Assembly (NCBI GenBank): GCA_034440615.1
Contig: JAOTOM010005053.1
Coordinates: 129,501-193,500, forward strand
DNA from: Ashinkailepas kermadecensis
Lineage: Eukaryota; Arthropoda; Thecostraca; Neolepadidae
Length of the DNA: 64,000 nt
Direction: 5' to 3'
Shown: piece by piece, positions 47,041-59,000 of the stretch
How positions within the stretch are numbered: position 1 is the stretch's first letter
Layout of the letters: each line of letters starts with the position of its first letter
Notes under the pieces: generated by a model
The model's database searches: none
Seen by the model: the letters and a program-made list of their open reading frames with translations, nothing else
What the model was told of the DNA's origin: nothing
Program-made: the position numbers and the translations under genes

Positions 47041-50000
47041 CTGCAACATGAGGTCAGAGACAGGAGTAACATCAGGTCAGAGACAGGAGTAACATCAGGT
47101 CAAAGACAGGAGTAACATCAGGTCAGAGACAGGAGAAACATCAGGTCAGAGACAGGAGCAACATCAGGTCATATACGGGAGCAACATCAGGTCAGATATA
47201 GGGTTCAGGTCAGAGCAACATCAGGTCAGAGACAGGAGTATATCAGGTCAGAGACAGGAGAAATCGGTCAGAGAGGAGCAACATCAGGTCAGAGACAGGA
47301 GCAACATCAGATCACAGATAGGAGAAGCAACGGATCAGAGATACGAGGAACACCAATTCAAATATAGGTGCAACATCAGATCAGAGGCAAGAGCAACACC
47401 ATGTCGGACAGAATCAACGTCAGGTCCAAGACAGGAGAAATATAAGGTCAGAGCCGAGGGGAACAACAAGTCAGAGACAGGAGAAGCATCAGGTCAGGGA
47501 CAGAAGCAGCCATGCTTGTAATCTATGTCCCTTGCTTATGTCCCTTACTTTTATTCCTTACTTATATCCCTTACTTACATCCCTTACATATATCCATTGC
47601 ATATATCCCTTACATATATCTAGTGCATATATCACCTACATATATCCCTTATTTATATCCGTTATTTATGTCACTGTAAGAGCGCGCAAGCACACACTCT
47701 ACTTTGTGCATCAATAATGTTAACTACCTGATAAATTTGGTTACTTTGTTACTTTTTTATTTCTGCGTTAGAATGGGAACAAGAAAAAACAAACTTGTGC
47801 CTGACCATAACACGAGGTCTTGGTTCATATCTCACACATTCTGGTCTGCTGGCACGGACAGCTGTGTCACCAGCTGACCATAACCCGACGTCTTCAGTCG
47901 CTGGCCATATTTCACACATTCTGGTCTGCTGGTACGGTTTTGCGAGGAATACATGGCTCTTTCCTAGCCTCAAGAAAATGCTAGCTGCTCCTCCGAGTAC
48001 ACGAAGCTGAAGTGTCCCAGATTGGGCCACAAATTATGAATGTGCATACGCGTGGCTTTGCGGAGTTGATGCGACAATGAAGCATTGTGCAATGCACGCC
48101 CAAGTTTGTGTTCTCCCTACACCACGTCCACCGCAGTGGTGTCAGCGACCCCAGAGCACCGTGAACAACATAAAATCAGAGACCGATCGCGCGGGTGGAC
48201 AGCACGACCTGTCGAATGTGCTGTGACGTCAGCACTGGCGAGGAGTGACGTCATCACGGAGTGGGCAGCCAACAGGCGCCGAGTTTGCCACATGGTTACC
48301 GGAGAACTGGCCCATGAGTGAAGCATGGGTTCGTGGTCGCATCAGCTATACACGGCAGTGTTGTTTGGATATTTTGACTTGATGGCGTAGTCGTCACAGT
48401 GGCGTGGTCGTCACATGTTAAAACCAGGCAACGTCGTGTTCGGAAGTGAAGGAAGGAAGGCAGGCACGCACGCCAGTCTCTCAACACAACTTAACTAAAC
48501 ACTCAGTCGCTGCAAACACTTACAATCCAACTCGTAAGTCGATTGCAAGTATTTAACGTTGGCGAAAACTGCTTATTGAGTGTTCGACTAAGGCAGTTTT
48601 TCACCGGTGTTGAACGCTTACAATCGGACTCACCAGTTCGATTTTCACTTATCACCCACGGCGTATGAGAATCTTCGAGACAACAATGATCTATTGTCGA
48701 CACGACATAACACCGATTCGACGGACCATGCCCACATTACGATGCTACTCACTTCCAACAACACATCAGATTCCCATGCCGATGTCCGGTGTCCCAGCAG
48801 CACGCACGGCACCTATCTCCCAGCCCACAGTCACCTATCTCCCAGCCCGCAGTCACCTATCGTCCAGCCCGCAGTCACCTATCTCCCAGCTCACAGTCAC
48901 CTATCTCCCAGCCCGCAGTCACCTATCTCCCAGCCCGCAGTCACCTATCGTCCAGCCCACAGTCACCTATCTCCCAGCCCGCAGTCACCTATCGTGCGGA
49001 AGTGGCGCTCGGCGTTTCCGTAGAACTGGTAGCCGGCGCCGGTGGCCTTCACCAGGAAGTGTTTGCACCGCCTCTGACAGCGGTAGGACAGCGTGTAGCC
49101 CCACAGCCGGAGGGAGCAGCGCACCAGGTAGGCGCCCGGCGGGCACGGCAGCAGTCGCTGCTCCGCCTCCGCTCTGCCCACCATACCTGGTGTCACGGGC
49201 AGGCGTCAATGGCGACCTCTGGTCACGGTCATTCCTGATAGGCAGGCGTCAATGGCGACCTCTGGTCACGGTCATTCCTGATAGTCGAGGAAGAACGTTT
49301 GGTTGTTTTGCGACGCTTTCGGCTGCCAGGCCACGATGCGTCGACAATCACTGAGGTCAATCGGTCGCGGGGTCATCGCTGTGACGGGTCATGTCATCGC
49401 CGCGGCAGGTCAGGTCATCGTCGTGGCAGGTCAGGTCATCGCCGTGGCAGGTCAGGTATCGTCGTGGCAGGTCAGGTCATCGTCGTGGCAGGTCAGGTCA
49501 TCGCCGTGGCAGGTCAGTTCATCGCTGTGACGGGTCATGTCATCGCCGCGGCAGGTCAGGTCATCGTCGTGGCAGGTCAGGTCATCGCTGTGACGGGTCA
49601 TGTCATCGCCGCGGCAGGTCAGGTCATCGCTGTGACGGGTCATGTCATCGCCGTGGCAGGTCAGGTCATCGCCGTGGCAGGTCAGGTATCGTCGTGACAG
49701 GTCAGGTCATCGTCGTGACAGGTCAGGTCATCGCCGTGGCAGGTCAGGTCATCGCCGTGGCAGGTCAGGTCATCGCCGTGGCAGGTCAGGTCATCGTCGT
49801 GGCAGGTCAGGTCATCGCCGTGGCAGGTCAGGTCATCGCCGTGGCAGGTCAGGTCATCGCCGCGGCAGGTCAGGTCATCGTCGTGACAGGTCAGGTCATC
49901 GCCGTGGCAGGTCAGGTCATCGCCGTGGCAGGTCAGGTCATCGCCGTGGCAGGTCAGGTCATCGTCGTGATAGGTCAGGTCATCACTGTGGCAGGTAGAG

Positions 50001-53000
50001 CGCAGCTCGTTTGGACCATGGCTGAGGAGACGGGCCCTGCATTTGAGATATGTCGGCAGAGAAGAAAGAGATAATGGTGTTCGAGGCGCACGCTCGTCGT
50101 GCGGGGAATGCGTGGCACAGAATCGGCACATCAACACTGGGACAATGTCCAAGTTGGAAAACCACACATTGCCTGACGAATACCTCAAGCGATCTCGCCA
50201 TCAATTATGTTGCGGCACATCTCGTCACGTTATAAATGTGACGTCACGCTATAAATGTGACGTCACGGTATATAGATCATACGGCATACATGTCAGCAAG
50301 CGAATAAATTATCAGGGATACAGTCTCGTCTGTTCAGTAACGTCTGGAACACACGCCTCTGGGCTTAGTCTGAATGGTGTCAGCGGGCACTATTCAATGC
50401 ATCTTCAGCTGGACAGCTACTCGACGACGCAACCGGGCCACCTCCAGGTGGCGAGGAGGGGGGGGGGGGTGTCATCGTTGGAAGTGCGAGGGTACATTAA
50501 CGACATGTTGCGACCATTTTTATACTCAACTTTCGCGAGCTTTTCTGTTCAGAGAGCTTGAATATCGAATATGGAAAGGCTTGTTGGCTCATCTTACGAT
50601 AACTTTAATCACAAACATGGCCAGGCGAGGTTTCGAAGTGTCATTGCGTGGGTGAGTCAGTGTGAGCATATCAGTGTATCAGTGTGTCAGTGCATCAATA
50701 TGTCAGTCTGGCAGTCCATCAATGTGTCACTGTGTACGTAGGTCAGTGTGTCAGTATAGCAGCGTATTAGCATGTCAGTATGTCAGTGTATCAGTGTGTC
50801 AGCATGTCAGCATATCAGTGTATCAGCATGTCAGTGTATTAGTGTGTCAGTGTATCAGCAGGTCAGTGTTTCAATATATCAGCGCATAAGTATGTCAGTA
50901 TATCAGTGTGTCAGTATACCCGTGTGTCAGTATACCCGTGTGCCAGTATATCTGAATAGCAGCGTGTCAGTATCTCAATGTGTCAGTGTATCAGTGTGTC
51001 AGTCGGCTGTACCTACCGTGGAACCAGGGCGCCGCCCGACCTGTCAGTCGGCTGTACCTACCGTGGAACCAGGGCGCCGCCCGACCTGTCAGTCGGCTGT
51101 ACCTACCGTGGAACCAGGGCGCCGCCCGACCTGTCAGTCGGCTGTACCTACCGTGGAACCAGGGCGCCGCCCGACCTGTCAGTCGGCTGTACCTACCGTG
51201 GAACCAGGGCGCCGCCCGACCTGTCAGTCGGCTGTACCTACCGTGGAACCAGGGCGCCACCCGACCTGTCAGTTGGCTGTACTTACCGTGGAACCAGGGC
51301 GCCGCCCGACCTGTCAGTCGGCTGTACCTACCGTGGAACCAGGGCGCCACCCGACCTGTCAGTTGGCTGTACCTACCGTGGAACCAGGGCGCCGCCCGAC
51401 CTGTCAGTTGGCTGTACCCACCGTGGAACCAGGGCGCCACCCGACCTGTCAGTTGGCTGTACCTACCGTGGAACCAGGGCGCCGCCCGACCTGTCAGTCG
51501 GCTGTACCTACCGTGGAACCAGGGCGCCGCCCGACCTGTCAGTCGGCTGTACCTACCGTGGAACCAGGGCGCCGCCCGACCTGTCAGCGCGTCCACCCCC
51601 GCCCCCTTGGGCAGCTGGGTCAGCTGGTACCAGCGCACCACGTCGGCGCGAGCCAGTGGCGAGACGTCGCTGGTGCAGCTCATCTCGTCATCCAGCACAC
51701 TGCCGACACACGTCAGCATACGCCAGCATACGTCAGCACACATCAGCACGCGTCAGCACATTTCAGTAAATATCACTGCATCCAGGATCTCATTGTCATC
51801 GTAGTTATTCTTGCATACATTACATTATGCATGGCACATGAGTGCATCCCTCATTATCGGCCATTTCAGTAAATATCACTACATCCAGGATCTCATTGTC
51901 ATCGTAGTTATTCTTGCATACATTACATTATGCATGGCACATGAGTGCATCCCTCATTATCGGCCATTCGTGTGAGCACACCTGCGTACACCAGAGGCAC
52001 CTTGTGTTTTGCTGAAAGCGAGGGACTGCCAGCGAGGCCATACTCCCCAGGAGCCATGCATGGGCCATGCGGGTGCTTACAGCAGATGCTCATCTGAACA
52101 CTGAACCCGAATCAAATGCTAGAATTACCAGCATGTCAGCTGGTAAAAACAGAGAAGATATAGCAAGCAATATTTCTGTGTAAGAACAAATCTACAAAAT
52201 AGGGTGTGTTTACCCGTCCGCCGATCACCGGCGTACAGTGGCGCATCAAGAGGATAGTTTTTTGTTAACAATACCAAGAATACTATTTTACTTCTTCTAC
52301 TACCCACTGAATGACCACATCTCTATTGAGTATGTTCCCTGACGGTAATCGAGCTCCTCTGCCCAAGCTGACGCACGCATCCCTGATTCGGGTGCGGATG
52401 CGAAATTGCAGAACTAGATTTTCCTTATTCCTGCAATTTCTGCACTTCCAATAAAACATGGTACAATGAGGTGAGCTTCTTCATAGGCGTCGAAACAGCA
52501 CCGTTGCAATTTTTCAGCCCACGAGTTCCCTCCTCGGTATGGTGCCCGATCCTGCTCCTGCTTCACGGAATCCACACTAGTCCGCCCTGTGTCCGAGCTT
52601 CTCGCCAGTATTTGAGCTCCCCTAGATGTCTCGTCTGTACCTGAGGTCCTCATCTATCCCTGAGTTCATCTGGGTATATCATCTGCACCTGAGGTCCTCA
52701 TCTGTCCCTGAGATCATCTGAGCTCCTCGTCTGTACCTGAGTTCCTCATCTGTCCCCGAGTTCCTCGTCTGTACATGAATTCCTCATATCTACCTGAATT
52801 CCTCATATGCCCCTGAGTTCCTCACCTGGAGCGCTCACTGCTCGTCTCAAACAGCTGATTCCAATCCACGCTGGCCACAGAGCCGCACGGCGACAGTGGC
52901 GCCGTCCAGTGGCCGGCCGGTGCTGCCATCTGCGCAGCGCCAGCCGAAACTTGCGGGAGGTTGAGCGGCGCCGGCGAGAAGCTGTTGGCCGCTCGGCCGT

Positions 53001-56000
53001 CCCAGCTGGCCGGCGGCAGCGTGGCGCTCTGTCTTTGGTGCTGGCCGGGCGCCGGCCGGCGACCAAAGCCACGGCCGCCGCGGCTGTCGGCGAGCGTGTT
53101 AGCCCTGCCGGCGTACACAGCGTCAGCCGACCAGACGGACGGAGGCGATGGAGACGCGGTCGACCAGACGGACGGAGGCGATGGAGACGCGGTCGGCGGA
53201 GGCGCGGGCGAGCCCCACGAACGCTGCGGCTGCTGCCGCTCCGGGTCGTGGTCAGGTGGGCGGTAGGCTGGATACTGGCGGCGCTGGCGTTCCTGCTGAA
53301 GCTGCTGCTGGTGCTGCTGCTGCTGCAGCTGCGGCTGCGGGTGCGGCTGGTGCTGCTGGCGGTGTTCGGGCGCGCGCCACGGCTCGGCCGGACCGGCCGA
53401 CGTCCTGGCGTCCTGCCAGCGCTCCTGGCTCCGCCTGCCGGCCGGGCTCGACTGGCGCGACGACCGCGACTCCGGTTGCCACGGCGACGGCGCGGTTGCC
53501 ATGGTGACCGCCCGGTGCGCGCTGCCGCCGTCCCAGGCGTTCTGCGGCTGCTGGTCGGCGTCAGCGGCCGGCGACAGCGGAGACATCTGGCGCTGAGCCG
53601 AAGAAGCTCGTGAGCCGGTCAGCACGGGTCCCGCCTGTGGGGAAATACCACAGCTATGTGGGGAAATAGCATAGCTCTGTGCGGAAATACCACAGCTCTG
53701 TGGGGCAATACCACAGCTCCGTGGGGCAATACCATAGCTCTGTGGGGAAATAGTACAGCTCTGTGGGACAATATCATAGCTCTGTGGGGAATAGCATAGC
53801 TCTGTAGAGAAATACCACAGCTCTGTGGGGAAATACCCCAGCTCTGTGGGGAAATACCTCAGCTCTGTGGGGAAATAGCACAGCTCTGTGGGGAAATAGC
53901 ACAGCTCTGTGGGGCAACATCATACCCAGCTCTGTTGGGCAATATCACAGCCCAGTGGTGAAATACCACAGCTATGTAGGGAAATACCACAGCTATGTAG
54001 GGAAATACCACAGCTCTGTCGGCCATTGCCACAACTCTGTGGCGAAATCACAGCCAGCTCTGTGGGACAATACCACAGTTCCGTGGGAAGTACCACATGA
54101 CCCCACAAACCCCACAAAGCTGCAGCTTTGTGGGGAAATGTTACAGTTACGTAGGGAGATAGCACAGCTCTGTGTGAAAATATCACAAGTATGTGTGGAA
54201 ATACCACAGCCCAGCAAAAAGCACTCGCGTTCTCGAATCTCACCCGAATTGAACCGCCTGCTTCAGGATGAGAATAATCGAATGGGGTTATCATTAAAGC
54301 AGCTCAGGATTGTCAGGATGACGGATTGTGCAGGACGACGGATTATCATGATGACGGATTGTCAGGATGTCGGATTGTCAGGATGACGGATTGTGGAACG
54401 TTCTACGGGCTCTGATTCCTGATATTGGTCCATTCAATGGGAGCTGTAGTGAGAGGTGTAGTGAGAGCTGTAGTGGAAGCTGTAGTGGGAGGTGTAGTGG
54501 GAGGTGAAGTGAGAGCTGTAGTGGGAGCTGTAGTTGATGTTGTAGTTTGAGTTGTAGTGGGAGGTGTAGTGGGAGCTGTAGTGGGAGGTGTAGTGAGAGC
54601 TGTAGTGGAAGCTGTAGTGGGAAGTGTAGTGGGAGGTGTAGTGGGAGGTGAAGTGAGAGCTGTAGTGGGAGCTGTAGTTGATGTTGTAGTTGGAGTTGCA
54701 GTGGGAGGTGTAGTGGGAGGTGTAGTGGGAGGTGTAGTGGGAGGTGTAGTGGGAGGTGTAGTGGGAGGTGTAGTGGGAGCTGTGGTTGGAGTTGTAATGA
54801 GAGGCGTAGTGGGAGATGTAGTGAGAGCTGTAGTGGAAGCTGTAGTGGGAGGTGTAGTGGGAGGTGTAGTGGGAGGTGTAGTGGGAGATGAAGTGAGAGC
54901 TGTAGTGGGAGCTGTAGTTGAAGTTGTAGTTGGAGTTGTAGTGGGAGGTGTAGTGGGAGCTGTAGTGGGAGGTGTAGTGGGAGGTGTAGTGGGAACTGTA
55001 GTGGGAGCTGTAGTGGGAGCTGTAGTGAGAGGTGTAGTGGGAGCTGTGGTTGGAGTTGTAATGAGAGGCGTAGTGGGAGCTGTAGTGAGAGCTGTAGTGG
55101 GAGCTGTAGCGGCAGGCGTAGTGGTAGCTGCAGTGGGAGCTGTAGCAGGAGCTGTAGCGGCAGGCGTAGTGGTAGCTGTAGTGGGAGCTGTAGCAGGAGC
55201 TGTAGTGAGGGCTGCTGTAGTGGGAGGCGTAGGTGGAGCTGTAGTGGGAGCTGTAACGCACCAGTGCGTGCTGCGCAGACATCAGTTGATGCTGCCACTA
55301 CGTACCCGCTCTGTGATGTGTCGGTGTTTCTCGCGGCTTTCCGTGCCGATCCTGCTGATCTGGCTGTCCACTTCGTCAGGATTGTCCTCGGATTCTGACG
55401 GCAGTCGGACCCGTCACTCACGGCCCGGCACTGTGTGCATCGTTGTCAACTCCACTCAGTACAATCATAGCATTGCCTGTGGTGTACGCAGGCCAAAGTC
55501 CCATACGAATTGCCGCGTTGCGGAGCCATGCGTGGCTGATCACAGTGCGACACGTTGCCGCTATATAAAAACAACTTTATAAAAACAGCAACAAACAACT
55601 CATCACAACAACACAAATGTGTCCGACAACAGGGACCCACCAGCACTACAGAAAGCCAAGCTGGCTGCATTACGAGAGCCATGTTATGGCTCATTATGAG
55701 AGCCATGTTGGTTTGTTCAGCCTCTGGGTGGGGAGGGGTTTGAGGAGCCTAAAAAAGTGTGACGAGTCGAAAGAGAGAGAGATCAGTTCCAGCATCCAAA
55801 TTAATCCCAGAATGAGAGCGGACAAAAAGTTTCACTATGCAAAATATCCCAGAGCTGTAAATGCTTATCTGTTGCCAAGCAGGGTCATTAAGCTCAAATG
55901 AACTCGGAAAGGTGTTGAATTAGAATACAATGAGTCTGCAATACAACACTATAAATAAAAGCCATGAAGATTGCAGTTGGTGTCATATTTCGAGCACAGC

Positions 56001-59000
56001 AGACGTCAAAACCAATATTTACCCGTAATCCCCAGCTGATGCTGATTAACCCGGGCACCATTCGCGCCAGAACTGTAGCCTCTGCCGGGGCTGCAGCTTC
56101 TGCCGGGACTGTAGCCTCTGCCGGGGCTGTAGTCGCTGCCGGGACTGTAGCTTCTCTCGGTTCCTCCACAGATGCTGCGCTGGCCGTGCGCCTGCAGTAG
56201 ACCCTGCTCCAGCGGCTGCCCCTCCCATAGTGCGATCTGGCGTGACACCACCTCCTGAACACGTGCAGGGCGCAGACGGGTCAGGGCGCCTCAGGCTCAG
56301 ATACGTGACACGGGCAGGGCGCAGACGGGTCAGGGCGCCTCAGGCTCAGGTGACCTCAGACAGTGGCCCCAGGCTCAGGTGACCTCTGACATTGGCCACA
56401 GGCTCAGGTGGCCTCGGACAGTGGCCCCAGGCTCAGGTGACCTCCGACATTGGCCACATGCTCAGATGGCCTCGGACAGTGGCCCCAGGCTCAGGTGACC
56501 TCTGACATTGACCTCAGGCTCAGATGGCCTCGGACAGTGGCCCCAGGCTCAGGTGACCTCCGACATTGACCTCAGGCTCAGATGGCCTCGGACAGTGGCC
56601 CCAGGCTCAGGTGACCTCCGACAGTGGCATCAGGCCCAGATGGCCTTCGGCAGTGGTGCTCTCAAATCCTCGCATGTCTACAGGTGACACAAATTCACAC
56701 AAATGTTTACTCCAAGATGCAGCCAATTCACCAACAGCCATGCAGGCTTCGTACGAATCACTAGCTCTGATTTGAAACGCCGGACACATTTCCGTCAACG
56801 GGCCACACAAGAAAAGCCTTGGGCTCTTCTACGACGCAAGGTCAATTCAACTGCAAGGTCAAATAGCGTCGCTATTTGAGGTCAAATAGCCACATCGATT
56901 GGTCGCGGGTGGACTCGGTAGTGCCGCCGGTTGTGAGATTCGAACCCACAATCTTGCGATCAAGAGTTGGACACCCTACCGACTGAGCTACCGCGGCCCC
57001 AACGGGCCACAAACCGCTGACTCATGCGTGGCCGTAGAGGCGACTTTGTGATCAGCGCCCTCTTGTTGTGACCGCGGGAACGATGTTCAGTGCGTTTCCC
57101 GTGCTTTCGTTAGTGAACAACCTATTGTATGCCATGATGCTCTTCAACATGTCTTGTTGTGGAAACCTCGAGCGTGCTGTTAACAAAATAACTTCGGGCT
57201 TAAAAAACGTCCCCCTGGTAGAGTGCAGGTCGGAACAGTCACCTTGGTTTCCATGACGACGATAGCACGCCGGAAGATGACGGCACTCCTTCACCACATC
57301 AAGACACCCAGATAACAGTCCGTGCCAAAGACAAACCAGGCCTCCCCTGCACACCAGGGCAGGCAGCAGGGGCGGATACAGAGCGGGGAACTCGGGGCAT
57401 GCGCCCACTCCCATGAAAGGTGGCGCCCCTCCGGCCTTGAAAGTGCCACTTCAGGAAGGCTCGAGCGCACCCCACCCCCACGTTCAATGATTTGGGTTTT
57501 TTTCCAGACAAAGTCTTTTAGGTTCTATCGCCTAAGGTGCCTCTTTGCCCCATTTAGAGGAAAAGGCGACCCTGTGAGACGAAAAGGTTCCCCTGCGGTA
57601 CTCTCGAATGTATCCCCGCTGAATGTATTTTGATTGTTCTTCTGCCGAAGGCGCCACCCAAGCAAATGTGCCCCTCCCCATGACAATTCCTGGATCCGCC
57701 CCTGTAGGACAGGCAGCAGGAGCGCAAGAGCCACCAGCAGTCTACCACACCTTCGCACAACACACGAACAGGACCGGTGAAGACATTAGCAGGTCACCCA
57801 GTACTCCATCAACCTCGCCATGGTTCAGAGCGAAAGTCACCCATCCGACAGAGTGTGTTAGCGAAGACTCGCTCACGGTTAAAGAAGGTCGGCTTACTGT
57901 TAATGAAGTCCGGCTTACATTTGTGTTATCGCCCGCGGCAAGCAGCCAGTCTCCGACCACCAAGCGAGTCCAGTTAGCACTACCGTTTTGCCCAGCTGTC
58001 CATAGATGGCTCGCATTGTGCTGCAGCGGATTGAGCCCGGCGAAGGGCGATGCAGTAGCTACCTGGCCCTAGAAGACGACGAGTCGGTCAGGTGCGGTAC
58101 AGATGGCGGGGTGGACAAATGGCAGAGAGGTGGAAAAAGTGCCAAATGTGGGACTTCTTTTGCATCAATTGTGATACTACGTGCCTCTTTCAACCATGTC
58201 GACGCATCCACCTCCGCCACTCTGTCTGAATTTTCAGCTTTTACCCTTCGCTTCATGGTTTCGCAACAACCCGAGCCGGCCACCTGCTGAGTGGCTGTCC
58301 AGTCACTGGAGTGGAGGGGGTTGGGCGGGAAACTGTGGATCACATGTTCGTGACGTGTATATCAGTGGAAACGATCAATGCAATTTTGTGAAAAGGACTG
58401 TGGGACGGTGAAAGGTTTCAATTTGCTATTCAGTGGTATTCGATTACAACTTGGTGTAAGCACTCCCATGGGCATAAAAGTTCAGGATTCCATACCCCTC
58501 CTCATCAGATGTAGTAATTAATGTACTCAAACATAATAGGCAAATTGATACACGATAATTATGCAACAGGATGGTTTATGGCTACGAAATTGTTCATAAA
58601 ACTCCAGCATTTGGCGATTAGGTCATTGCATGATATTATCATAGTATATTTAACCATTATTTAGGTGCTATGTACATCATATGTCAATAATTAGATTCTT
58701 CTTAACGAGCTAAGTGGTGATTGAACGTTAGCAAGTCATCCAACATCGGGCCAACATTGGGACAACATTGGGCCAAAATTGGACCAACATTGGACCAACA
58801 TTGGACCAACATTGGGCCAACATTGGGCCAACATTGGGCCTACACTGGGTAGACATTGGGCCGACATTGAGTCGATATTGGACTGATATTGCGTCGACAT
58901 CGGGTCAACATCGAGCTGACATTGGGCCGACATCGAGCCGACACCCGGCCGAAATTTGGGTCGACATCTGACCGCCATCTGGTCGATATCAGGTTGACAT

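Noticed and set aside
49391..50188. Arg/Gly/His-rich ORFs over the 21-bp array
   Set aside because: Repeat translation with open frames in several phases; no independent support.
50772..51872. Long plus-strand ORFs (366, 263 and 274 codons) over the 45-bp array
   Set aside because: All arise from a 45-bp period with no stop in several frames. The minus strand explains the repeat as copies of an exon-donor junction.
52807..53613. 268-codon plus-strand Arg/Ala/Gly-rich ORF
   Set aside because: Antisense shadow of GC-rich exon B, which has matching splice sites and phases on the minus strand.
44620..55255. CRISPR-like arrays
   Set aside because: The repeats are head-to-tail without unique spacers of constant length, and the DNA is clearly eukaryotic. 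They are minisatellites.
54378..55582. ORFs of 282-347 codons on both strands over the 12-bp array
   Set aside because: Pure consequence of a 12-bp period; no start context, domain or splice sites.
56934..57000. A functional tRNA gene
   Set aside because: The promoter boxes and T arm fit, but the anticodon arm does not fold and the acceptor stem is poor. Called a SINE or pseudogene.
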